From JANLYQ01 sp031365725 (GTDB lineage Bacteria > Actinomycetota > Actinomycetes > JACCUZ01): a stretch of DNA of 21,292 nucleotides. The DNA lies in the NCBI GenBank assembly GCA_031365725.1, contig JANLYQ010000020.1, forward strand, positions 1-21,292. The letters are read 5' to 3'. This document shows, one piece after another, positions 1 to 7,384 of this stretch. Numbering within the stretch: the first letter of the stretch is position 1; every line of letters starts with the position of its first letter. The translations under genes were made by a program, and so were the position numbers. The notes beneath the pieces are model-generated. The model was given only the letters and a program-made list of their open reading frames with translations. It made no database searches and was not told the DNA's origin.

Positions 1-83
1 GGCCGGATCAGCATCTGAGTACGACGATCGCGCCAGCCGTGTGACTCGTCGCAAAAGCCGCATAACTGAAACGTCAGTCGCCC

Positions 84-1127
84 TCAGCCGATGTGCGGGC
101 CACCTCCGCCGAGCGGCTTGAGGTCGGGGAAGTCGCCGCACCCGTCGACGTAGGGGTGGACCTGCCACGTCCAGTGCAGGTCGCCCTGCCGGTCCACGAC
201 CGCCGGATCCCGGGCGTCGCCGAAGCCGTCGTCGAGCTTCTTCGCCCTCTCCGGGATGTCGGCCGGCCAGACGCCGGTCCAGGTGCCGATCGGGGTGCAC
301 TTCTTGATCGGGTGCAGCTCGTTCCATCCTTCGTGGAACGAGTCGAAGACCCACGTGCCGGCGACGTACAGCAGGTCTGCACCGAGCCCGGTGCCGGGGT
401 CGTTCTGGTTGAGCACTCCGGGGATCGCGCCCTGGCCCGGGTCGGTGTAGTCGTGGTCGCCGAGGAGATAGCCGATCAGCCCGGCGAGGAACGCCAGCAG
501 AGCGAGGATCGCGGCCGCGACGATGCCCCACGGTGGCGGCACCGCGCTGCACACGAACACCGCCGCAATCGCCAGCCCCATCGCGACCACGGCGCCGATG
601 CGGAAGTCGCGCATCCCCGCGCCCTCGAACTCGGCGTGCAGCACCCACGAGTCCGGTTCGGTCGCCGAGGGATGCTCCGGTGCGTGTTCCCCGCGGAAGA
701 AGCCCACGTCGTCCTTGACGCCTTGGGTCTCTGCCATGAGCACGCCGTACGGCGATGTGGCCTCGGCGTCGGACTGACTCACCCCCGGCAGGCACGGATA
801 GATCAGCAGGTTCATGCTGAAGTCGGTGTCGAGCTCGCCGAAGAAGTCGGTCTTGCCGCGCGACGGTTCGAGGCTCACGATCATGCCGACCATCGACCGG
901 TCGCCACCCAGACAGACGAGCCGCACGTTGAGCCACCAGTCGCAGCCCGCGACCAGCCCGACCGCCGCGATCGCCAGCGCGATGAACGGGATGCACCACG
1001 GGGTGGCCACCATCATCGGGCTGAAGATCAACGTGAGCGGCACGGTCGCCCAGGCGATGTAGGCCGCCATCGACTGCCACGACGACGACGGCGTGCAGGT
1101 CGTGTACTGGTTGTACGGGTCGCCCAT
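84..1127 (-). CDS. Unrecognised four-helix membrane protein, last gene of a three-gene cluster
   Basis: This 347-aa protein belongs to no family I can name. Hydrophobic segments at about residues 20-41 and 45-62, then 177-195 and 200-222, suggest two hairpins of membrane helices. Between them is a soluble domain (about 65-175), and a soluble tail follows (about 225-347). There are eight cysteines (11, 45, 62, 72, 112, 193, 277, 330). The tail carries a striking run around residues 261-277 (FDSFHEGWNELHPIKKC), whose Asp/His/Glu/His spacing looks like a conserved, possibly metal-binding motif. The start has a good Shine-Dalgarno (GAGGGG, 5 nt before ATG). The gene lies 9 nt after the stop of its upstream neighbour, so co-transcription is very likely. 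Reality of the frame rests on the hydrophobic pattern, balanced composition and SD; the long opposite-strand frame is Arg/His-rich and looks like a shadow. Function unknown. Confidence 0.8.
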   Translation of the reverse strand: MGDPYNQYTTCTPSSSWQSMAAYIAWATVPLTLIFSPMMVATPWCIPFIALAIAAVGLVAGCDWWLNVRLVCLGGDRSMVGMIVSLEPSRGKTDFFGELDTDFSMNLLIYPCLPGVSQSDAEATSPYGVLMAETQGVKDDVGFFRGEHAPEHPSATEPDSWVLHAEFEGAGMRDFRIGAVVAMGLAIAAVFVCSAVPPPWGIVAAAILALLAFLAGLIGYLLGDHDYTDPGQGAIPGVLNQNDPGTGLGADLLYVAGTWVFDSFHEGWNELHPIKKCTPIGTWTGVWPADIPERAKKLDDGFGDARDPAVVDRQGDLHWTWQVHPYVDGCGDFPDLKPLGGGGPHIG

Positions 1128-1136
1128 GACTGCCCC

Positions 1137-2105
1137 TCAGCTCGCGGTCACGGTCAAGGTGACGCCACCGGCCGGCCGCTGGATCCCGCCGCCGTCGAGG
1201 TAGTAGGTGTGCACGTTGATGGCCTGGCTGCCCGTCCAGCCGCCTGGCGGGGTGACGGTCACCGCGATGGGGATCTCTTCGACCACGTCGAGCACCGGCG
1301 CCGGTGGCACGACATCGACCGACCAGCCCGCCGGCAGCGGATGCTCACCACGGTGATAAGCCTGCCGGCGCTCCAGGTCTGCCGGGTCCTCGCTGCACGG
1401 ACCGATCGGGCCCAGCGCATAGGTGTCGACGTCGAAGCTGAACTGTCGTCGCGTGATGCCGCCGTTGCGCAGCGAGAAGACGAAGGTGCCTGGGGAGTGG
1501 GTCTCCACCACGTCGGTGTTGTGCTGCCCCAGGTTGTTGCCGAACTCCTCGTCGGCCACCGGGTCGAGCAGCGCCTGCAGGCAGTAGTGGCCAGGGGTGG
1601 GCGGCGTGCGCCAGACGAACCGGGCGAAGCTCGGGTTGGTGGGAGTGCCTTTGACCCCGACATCGACCAGCTGGGTGTCGATCGGGTGCGACACGGTGCC
1701 GACACCGAAGGACAGGTAGGACAGGTGCACCGGCATCATCACCACCGGGCAGTCCTTCGATCCGTTCCAGACCCGCACCACGACGTCGTAGTTCGTGTTC
1801 TCGTGCAGGTCGTGTGAGCTGACCGGGACACCCTTCAAGAACACCGCAAAGTCGGGGTTGTCCCAGGTGACGTTGAAGCCGAGCCCGGCAAGGAAGTACT
1901 GGTCATAGATCACCGGGTCGGGCCGGACGTACGCCGGGTCATCGATCGGCACACACTGGGTCCGGGCGCGCCTGCGTTCGTGCGCGTCGTCGCTGGTCCC
2001 GCCGCGCTTACGGCGCACCAACGACAGCAGCGACCGCAGCAGGCCGAGCAGCGCCAGCAGCAAGCCCAGCGTGATCGACCGGAGCGTGCGCAGAATGGCG
2101 CGCAT
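1137..2105 (-). CDS. Membrane-anchored protein with a CARDB-like beta-sandwich region
   Basis: A 322-aa protein of unknown function. Residues about 9-30 form one leucine-rich hydrophobic helix followed by a strongly basic stretch (RRKRGG, then ERRRAR), so it is probably anchored by an N-terminal signal-anchor. The remainder is beta-rich. Residues about 100-200 (YDVVVRVWNGS, then a WRTPPTPGHYCLQ segment, ending FGNNLGQHN) resemble CARDB/Ig-like adhesion modules, in which a 'non-overlapping interval' strand leads to a Cys-containing strand and an NN turn. This is pattern resemblance, not a search result. The C-terminus (about 255-322) looks like a second small beta domain. SD-like AGGAC lies 7 nt before ATG. 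It sits 15 nt downstream of the small membrane gene and 9 nt upstream of the four-helix gene, so the three are probably one transcript. The basic cluster after the helix leaves the topology (outside or inside) uncertain. Confidence 0.8.
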   Translation of the reverse strand: MRAILRTLRSITLGLLLALLGLLRSLLSLVRRKRGGTSDDAHERRRARTQCVPIDDPAYVRPDPVIYDQYFLAGLGFNVTWDNPDFAVFLKGVPVSSHDLHENTNYDVVVRVWNGSKDCPVVMMPVHLSYLSFGVGTVSHPIDTQLVDVGVKGTPTNPSFARFVWRTPPTPGHYCLQALLDPVADEEFGNNLGQHNTDVVETHSPGTFVFSLRNGGITRRQFSFDVDTYALGPIGPCSEDPADLERRQAYHRGEHPLPAGWSVDVVPPAPVLDVVEEIPIAVTVTPPGGWTGSQAINVHTYYLDGGGIQRPAGGVTLTVTAS

Positions 2106-2120
2106 GGCAGTCGTCCTGCC

Positions 2121-2399
2121 TCAGACAGTCAGAGGTGAGCGACGCAGGCCGAGTCGCCAGGCCCGCCATTCGCCGCGCGCGAGCAGTCCCGCCACCAGGG
2201 CCACTGCCGCAAGTCCCACGACGACGAGCCACTCCAGCAACCCATCGCCGCCATCGAGCCCGGCGCCGGACGGGCCCGAGCCGACGATCGTCTCGATCCA
2301 GGTCCGGTCGAGCAGGGTCAGGACCAGCAGAGCGGTGGACAGGCCCTCGGCGACCGCCTCCACCCAGAACCGAGCCCGGAGTCGTGCACCGGCGCCCAT
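2121..2399 (-). CDS. Small two-helix membrane protein, first gene of the cluster
   Basis: About 92 aa when started at the ATG at 2399, which has GGAG 5 nt upstream. The same frame stays open upstream to a TTG at 2504 (127 aa), with ATGs at 2432 and 2429, but these lack a convincing ribosome site. Two hydrophobic segments are visible (about residues 16-30 and 55-75), joined by a Gly/Asp-rich loop, and the C-terminus is Arg-rich (WRAWRLGLRRSP), suggesting a cytoplasmic tail. No family recognised. It precedes the two larger envelope genes with a 15-nt gap and so probably belongs to the same operon. Its small size and co-location suggest an accessory subunit or assembly partner for them; that is inference only. 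Confidence 0.65.
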   Translation of the reverse strand: MGAGARLRARFWVEAVAEGLSTALLVLTLLDRTWIETIVGSGPSGAGLDGGDGLLEWLVVVGLAAVALVAGLLARGEWRAWRLGLRRSPLTV

Positions 2400-2536
2400 C
2401 GCGACTCCGCCCTGTCGAGGTCCTCGCATCATGCTCGTGCGTCCACCAGCCGTCCAGGTGATGGTCCGCTGGGTCTCACTGCTCTGTAGCGACCGATCCG
2501 CCAAGGCGGCGCCACTGGATGGTCAGCGGTGGGTCG

Positions 2537-5056
2537 TCACAGGTGGCTCATCACGAGCAGGGCCACGTCGTCGTCGCCTCCGCGGGTGCGACCGAGCTCG
2601 TGCAGGATGTGGTCGGCGACGGCCTCAGGCGGCAGCCGCAACTCCTCGACTGCCTGCCGCAATCGCTCGAGGCCTTCGGTGATGCTCTCGCCGCGTCGTT
2701 CGATGAGTCCGTCGCTGAACAGGACCATGGTCGATCCCGACTCGAGGGGCCAGGTCGTTTCGGCGTAGGTGTCGACTGCGACGCCGATGGGTGGGCCCGG
2801 CTCGATGTCGAGGTAGGAGGGACACCCGGTGAGGGGCGCGAACAGCGGCGGCGGGTGACCTGCGGTTGCGGTCGTCACCTCACGCCGAACCGGGTCGTAG
2901 GAGCAGACCAGGAGGGTGGCGAGCTCGAGATCCATGATCGTGTCAACGCCAGCGCTGAGTCGCCCGAGGAGCGCGCCCGGCCCGTGACCCTCGAGGGCCA
3001 GAGTGGCGATCACGCTGTGCAGCTGCCCGGCGCGAGCGGCCGACACGCTGCCATGGCCCATGACGTCGCCCAGGACGGCTACCAGACGTCCGTCCACCCG
3101 GATCGTCTTGAAGAAGTCTCCCCCCGCGAGTGCGCCAGTGGCGGCCGGGAGGTAGCGGGTTGCGACCTGGACACCGGGCACGGCGGCGGCTTCCCGCGGC
3201 AGCAGGCTGCGCTGGAGGTCGGTGATCTCCCGGCTCCGGCGGGCAAAGGTGAGGGCGTTGTCCAGAGCCACGGCGGCGCGGTTGCCCAGCTCGGTCAGCA
3301 GCAGCTCGTCGAGCTGCTTTCCGGGCGCGGCGGTGACTGTGAGCGCGCCCAGGCCACCGGCCGGGGAGCGCACCGGCACGCTGAGGGAAGGTCCGGTGTT
3401 CAGCAGGCGGATGGCTGCGGCTTGCTCGGGGGTGCCGGCCCGCTCGGCGATCAACTCGTCCGGGACCCGGTGCACCGCTTGCACCTGGCCGGTCCGGACC
3501 GCCCGCCCTACGCCCGAGCTGGCAGTCGCGCTGAAGGTCAGCTCACTGACCAGCCTCCTCAGAGTCACCTGAAGGTCTGGGTCCGCGTGAGCGGCGTGCA
3601 CGGGATAGAGCTGGTCTCCGTCGGTGGACACCGGCTGCCCCAGCAGCTCAGCCACCTCACCGACGACCACGAGCACCAATGAGGAGGCCAGCCTCGGCAC
3701 GACCAGGTCGGCGAGGACGGCGAGGACCTCGGCCGGCTGCACGCTCGCGGACAGCCGCGCGCCGGCGTCGGCGAGCAGCGCCAACCGGTTGCTCACCGCC
3801 TCCAGCTCGGCCTGTGCGCGAGTGCGGTCACTGATGTCGTTGAAGAAGAAGGACAGGCCAGTCAGGTCGGGCCAGACGTGCACCTCGAAGTACCCGTCCA
3901 TGGGTGCGAAGTAAGCCTCGACCATGCCGGGGTTGCCGGTGTCCCGAGCCTGGGCGTAGGCCGCCTCGAACGTCGTGCCGCGCGCCTCGGGGAAGGCGTC
4001 CCACAGCGTGCCGCCGAGAAGGTCCCGCTTCGGGACATCAAGGATCCTCTCCGCGGCATCGTTGAGGAAAGTGACGACCCAGTCCAGGTCACAACGCACG
4101 AAGCCGGCCGGCATGGCCTCAAGCAGGTGGGTCAGCTCGTCCCGGACGCCTTGTTCCGCCGAACGTTCGTACGCCGTGCCCAGCATGCGTGCCGCGCCGC
4201 CACGCATGTCCGGCAGCACGCGACCGCGGATCACGACCCACCGGTGTGATCCGTCTGGCAGCTGGACTCGGTAGTCGACGTCGAGCTCACCTAGTTCGGA
4301 GACGGCCTCGGCGGTCAGATCGATCAGCCTCACCAGATCGTCAGGATGCACCCTCTCGTGCAGAGCCCCGAGCGTGCCGGGGAACGTCGTCGTGTCGTAC
4401 CCGTGCAGCGCCTGCATCCTGTTGTCCCACACGAGCGTCCCCGACCGCAGGTCGTGGTCAAAGCTGCCGAGGTCGGCGGCCGCGACGGCCAACTGGAGCC
4501 GGAGCGTCCCGTCGGACTCGTCTTCTGCGTCGATCGGCCGGGACAGCTCGGCGGCCACGGTCTCGCCGAGCACGCCTAGTACCGTCACCTGCTCGTCGGT
4601 CCAGGCGCGGGGTTGGGTGTCGTAGACGCACAGCGACCCCAGGACGTGGCCGCCTTCGTCTCGAAGCACCACCCCCAGATAGGCGCGGACCGTCCCAGAC
4701 GTCACCGGAGGGAGATGCGCGAGCCAGGGATGCCCGCGCGTGTCCGGCGCGACCAACGTGGTGCCAGACGCAGCGGTCACTGTGCAGAGGCTCTGGTCCA
4801 ACTGTCCGTGCCGATCCAGTTGACCGGCATCGGCTGCATAGCTGGCGGCAACCACCTGTTCACGCTCGGCCAGCAGGCTGACCTGGCCAGCTGGCGCCTG
4901 GAGCAATCGCGCGGCGAGGGTGGTGAGCTCGTTGACACGTGCGGTCGGCCGCCGGGCGAGGACATCATTGACGGCGTCGTGTCGTGCCGCGTCGTCCAGG
5001 ACCCGCGGATCCGGTCGTGGACCGATCCCTCGTCCCCCGCCGGCCATGTCCGTCAC
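2537..5056 (-). CDS. GAF-PAS-PAS-GAF-PP2C sensor phosphatase (SpoIIE/RsbU type)
   Basis: A cytosolic multi-sensor serine phosphatase, 839 aa from the GTG at 5056. Domain order: GAF (about 37-172), PAS (182-300), PAS (306-412), GAF (425-600), the LQRSLLP linker helix (about 614-620), and a PP2C/SpoIIE phosphatase domain (625-839). Phosphatase motifs seen are GGDFFK (645-650), GDVMGHG (663-669), FSDGL (780-784) and GGDDDVALLV (826-835). The first is usually GGDxYD, so the final Asp is Lys here. In this family such enzymes dephosphorylate anti-sigma-factor antagonists (STAS proteins) in response to small molecules, light or redox; no kinase or STAS partner lies nearby. Start: a perfect TATAGT -10 box lies 7 nt before GTG 5056, pointing to a leaderless mRNA. 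Alternatives are ATG 5047 and ATG 5149 (870 aa, weak SD AGGACAG). The frame is open back to 5305, but that would overrun the divergent secreted-protein gene. Confidence 0.9.
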   Translation of the reverse strand: MTDMAGGGRGIGPRPDPRVLDDAARHDAVNDVLARRPTARVNELTTLAARLLQAPAGQVSLLAEREQVVAASYAADAGQLDRHGQLDQSLCTVTAASGTTLVAPDTRGHPWLAHLPPVTSGTVRAYLGVVLRDEGGHVLGSLCVYDTQPRAWTDEQVTVLGVLGETVAAELSRPIDAEDESDGTLRLQLAVAAADLGSFDHDLRSGTLVWDNRMQALHGYDTTTFPGTLGALHERVHPDDLVRLIDLTAEAVSELGELDVDYRVQLPDGSHRWVVIRGRVLPDMRGGAARMLGTAYERSAEQGVRDELTHLLEAMPAGFVRCDLDWVVTFLNDAAERILDVPKRDLLGGTLWDAFPEARGTTFEAAYAQARDTGNPGMVEAYFAPMDGYFEVHVWPDLTGLSFFFNDISDRTRAQAELEAVSNRLALLADAGARLSASVQPAEVLAVLADLVVPRLASSLVLVVVGEVAELLGQPVSTDGDQLYPVHAAHADPDLQVTLRRLVSELTFSATASSGVGRAVRTGQVQAVHRVPDELIAERAGTPEQAAAIRLLNTGPSLSVPVRSPAGGLGALTVTAAPGKQLDELLLTELGNRAAVALDNALTFARRSREITDLQRSLLPREAAAVPGVQVATRYLPAATGALAGGDFFKTIRVDGRLVAVLGDVMGHGSVSAARAGQLHSVIATLALEGHGPGALLGRLSAGVDTIMDLELATLLVCSYDPVRREVTTATAGHPPPLFAPLTGCPSYLDIEPGPPIGVAVDTYAETTWPLESGSTMVLFSDGLIERRGESITEGLERLRQAVEELRLPPEAVADHILHELGRTRGGDDDVALLVMSHL

Positions 5057-5063
5057 TAGCGGA

Positions 5064-5069
5064 ACTATA
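5064..5069 (-). promoter_or_regulatory. -10 box TATAGT for the PP2C phosphatase, probable leaderless start
   Basis: On the minus strand TATAGT is followed by 7 nt and then GTG (5056-5054), which is in frame with the phosphatase. TAnnnT placed 6-7 nt before a start codon is the usual signature of leaderless transcripts in actinomycetes. No clear -35 is seen, which is common in these genomes. Confidence 0.45.
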
Positions 5070-5207
5070 TGAGCCGGCGCGGGCGCCGCACCGTCCCCGG
5101 CCGCCGCCGATCGCAGCAACGCCGCCGAGTTCAGCGTCCCTTCAGCCATCGGGTGCTGTCCTGCCTGCCTCGGGCTGATCGCTCGATTGGAACAAGAGGA
5201 GATCATG

Positions 5208-5975
5208 ATGATGGCACCTACGCGCAGGATCACGGGACCGCTCGCCGCCTCCGCGGCCGCTCTGGCTGTCGCCGCTCTGGTTACGTCGCCAGCCGCTGCG
5301 GGCACGACCGTGGCCTGCCCGCTGCCGGCGTACGGACCCGGCGCGAGCTACCACCCGACCATCGACCCGGCCTCGTTCAGCGCCACCGTCGACAACCCGT
5401 TGTTCCCTCTCGTGCCGGGACGAACGTTGGTCTACACCGGCACCAAGGACGGCAAGCGGGCTCTCGACATCTTCGCCACCACGTCGCGCACCCTCGTGGT
5501 CGCAGGCGTGACCACCCGGGTGGTGCAGGACCGGCTGTACCTCAACGGTGTGCTGGAGGAGCGGACCAGCGACTACTACGCCCAGGACGCCTGCGGCAAC
5601 GTCTGGTACTTCGGCGAGGACACCGCGACCCTGGACGCGAAGGGCCAGGTGACTGGCACGGGGGGCTCTTTCCGCGCCGGGGTCGACGGCGCCCAGCCGG
5701 GTGTCTTCATGCAGGCTCAGCCGACCAAGGGCAGGCGGTTCCGGCAGGAGTGGTACGCCGGCAACGCCGAGGACACCTTCAAGGTGGTCGCGCTCTCCTC
5801 CACCGTCACGGTCCCGCTCGGCACCTACACCGACGCGCTCAGGACGGCCGAGACCACCGCGCTCGAGCCGGGAGTGCTGGACAACAAGTACTACGTCGCC
5901 GGCATCGGTGAGGTCGCCGAGCTGAGCATCAAGGGCCCACGAGAAGCGCTTCGGCTGGTCGAGGTCATCGACTGA
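5208..5975 (+). CDS. Secreted protein of unknown function
   Basis: About 255 aa with a clear Sec signal peptide: an MAPTRR n-region, an Ala/Leu/Val-rich core and an Ala-x-Ala type site near residue 31 (SPAAAG). The mature part begins with a Cys-containing stretch and the phrase DNPLFPLVPGRTLVYTG, which I have seen in a widespread set of uncharacterised secreted actinobacterial proteins. This is followed by beta-rich sequence with YAQDACGNVWYFGED near the middle and a C-terminal region ending LVEVID. No catalytic motif is evident. The start is chosen from three consecutive ATGs (5205, 5208, 5211): the SD AAGAGGAG at 5194-5201 gives 6 nt spacing to 5208 and 9 to 5211. A TTG at 5187 is in frame but lies ahead of the SD. 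The gene is divergent from the PP2C phosphatase, with about 150 nt between starts. Confidence 0.85.
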   Translation: MMAPTRRITGPLAASAAALAVAALVTSPAAAGTTVACPLPAYGPGASYHPTIDPASFSATVDNPLFPLVPGRTLVYTGTKDGKRALDIFATTSRTLVVAGVTTRVVQDRLYLNGVLEERTSDYYAQDACGNVWYFGEDTATLDAKGQVTGTGGSFRAGVDGAQPGVFMQAQPTKGRRFRQEWYAGNAEDTFKVVALSSTVTVPLGTYTDALRTAETTALEPGVLDNKYYVAGIGEVAELSIKGPREALRLVEVID

Positions 5976-5983
5976 CCCGACCC

Positions 5984-6025
5984 TCTCACCAGTGGATCGG
6001 CGGGCGTCAGGTGAGACCCGACGCC
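5984..6025. terminator. Candidate bidirectional terminator between convergent genes
   Basis: The short gap between the convergent secreted-protein and sigma-factor genes holds two overlapping inverted repeats: TCTCACC (5984-5990) with GGTGAGA (6010-6016), and GGCGTC (6003-6008) with GACGCC (6020-6025). The stems share bases, so only one can form at a time. No T-tract on either strand. Position between two stop codons is the main argument. Confidence 0.35.
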
Positions 6026-6044
6026 AGCCGGTCCCGTCCAGCTC

Positions 6045-7259
6045 TCAGCGTCTCGCAAGCACCAGGCGGGTCGCCCGCACCGCGATGTGATGTCCCTCGT
6101 CGCGGAGCGCGTCGGCCCCTTCTGCCTCGCTCACCCCGGCCCGAGCGGCAAAGCCCGGACCCTGGGACACCAGTCGTCCGGTGAACGACACGAGATCGCC
6201 TGCGCGCACTGCGACCGGCGACTCCCCACGTCCAGTGAGCTCCACCCACACCTTTCGCGTCCTGTGCCCGACCCAGAAGCCCTCGTCCGCGGGCACTGCG
6301 AGCACGGGCACCGACCGCGCCCGCACGACCTGGCCGCTGACCGAGCCGAGCCGGTACCGCAGCGGCAGCAGGGCCCGTCCCACCACGGTCAGATCCGCCG
6401 GTGCTGCGGAGTGGACCGCAGCAGGCGCCGGGGTCGCCGCGACCCGAGCCGGTGCGGCCGGCCAGGACACGACGGCCACAGTGACGACGGCGGCGGTAGC
6501 AGCGACCGCGGTACCCGCATGAAAGGGGGAGCGACGGGCGGCGGCCAGCAGACCGGACACCCCCGCCCCCAGCAGACCCCACGGCAGGAACCCCGCCAGT
6601 GCCCGGTCTCGCTGGAGCAGCACGGGGGCCACGGCGGCGCACACCTCGCAGGTGACGAGGTGCCGGCCGGCACGCAGCACCCCTTGCCGCCGCCGGTCAC
6701 CGGCTGAGACCGCGTTGAGGACCGGGCGGCAGCGTTCGCTGGGCAGCTCGAGCCGGCGCAGCGCCAGCACGTAGTTGACCCGGGTGCGAGCCCGCGCGCG
6801 GGACAGCCGCGCGGCCACCGAGCCGGCCGACCCGTCCCCCTGCAGGTCGCCGAGCGGGGCACCGTGCACGTCGTGGGCGATCATCAGCTCGCGCTGGTCG
6901 GCTGGGAGGGCGTCCAGCGCGACCCGTAGGGCGCGACGCTCCTCCCGGGCGACCTCGAGGTCGTCCGGCTGAGCCGGGCTGTGCTGATCTGCAAGCTGCG
7001 GGAGCAGACCCCGCTGCCGCGCCGCACGTCGGTGCAGGTCGTGCACCAGGTTGCGGCCGACCGTGATGCCGTACGCCGTCAGAGCGGTGCTCTCGAGCCG
7101 CCCCTGGGCGGCCAGCACGCGCACCATTGCCTCCTGCACCACGTCGTCGACGTCGTGCGGGTCGGAGACCAGCGAGGCGACGTAGCGCCGGAGGGCAGGC
7201 TCCACCTCGCCCACCAGCTGCTGGCTGTCGACCGCGAGGGCAGGCGCGGAGGTTGTCAT
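6045..7259 (-). CDS. ECF RNA polymerase sigma factor fused to a zinc anti-sigma-like motif and membrane tail
   Basis: 404 aa from ATG 7259. Residues about 20-78 are sigma region 2 (YVASLVSDPHDVDDVVQEA, then AYGITVGRNLVHDLHRR). Residues about 117-170 are region 4 (LPADQRELMIAHDVHG, then an RLSRARARTRV recognition-helix segment). Directly after comes Cys177-x22-His200-x3-Cys204-x2-Cys207, the pattern of zinc-binding anti-sigma (ZAS/zf-HC2) domains. Then there are two hydrophobic stretches (about 224-241 and 248-266), an Ala/Pro linker, and a C-terminal beta-rich domain (about 285-404) that looks OB-fold-like (FWVGHRTRKVWVEL, then LVSFTGRLVS). Sigma factor and its regulator thus appear to be one membrane-bound protein. 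Function is inferred: direct transcription in response to an envelope signal. The start is uncertain: ATG 7298 gives 417 aa, and neither has a good SD. It is divergent from the MscS-like/PRC-barrel genes, which are plausible targets. Confidence 0.88.
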   Translation of the reverse strand: MTTSAPALAVDSQQLVGEVEPALRRYVASLVSDPHDVDDVVQEAMVRVLAAQGRLESTALTAYGITVGRNLVHDLHRRAARQRGLLPQLADQHSPAQPDDLEVAREERRALRVALDALPADQRELMIAHDVHGAPLGDLQGDGSAGSVAARLSRARARTRVNYVLALRRLELPSERCRPVLNAVSAGDRRRQGVLRAGRHLVTCEVCAAVAPVLLQRDRALAGFLPWGLLGAGVSGLLAAARRSPFHAGTAVAATAAVVTVAVVSWPAAPARVAATPAPAAVHSAAPADLTVVGRALLPLRYRLGSVSGQVVRARSVPVLAVPADEGFWVGHRTRKVWVELTGRGESPVAVRAGDLVSFTGRLVSQGPGFAARAGVSEAEGADALRDEGHHIAVRATRLVLARR

Positions 7260-7384
7260 GACCTGGCCATGCCCCGGTCGAGAAAAAACATGCGTCATGC
7301 CTGCGCGGGTCGGCCGTTTACCTCCTGAACACGCCCGACAGATCCGGGCACCCGACCATCCACCCCCCTGAAAGGTAAAACCCT

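Noticed and set aside
1..83. Left edge of the window searched for a gene or RNA
   Set aside because: Only short non-coding sequence downstream of the first gene; nothing supportable.
93..1817. Long plus-strand open frame (574 codons) opposite the first two genes
   Set aside because: Product is dominated by Arg, His, Val and Asp with no hydrophobic or domain pattern and no ribosome site; it is a high-GC shadow of the minus-strand genes.
2498..2509. Palindrome CCGCCAAGGCGG between the phosphatase stop and the small membrane gene
   Set aside because: Only a 5-6 bp stem with almost no loop; too weak to call a terminator or operator.
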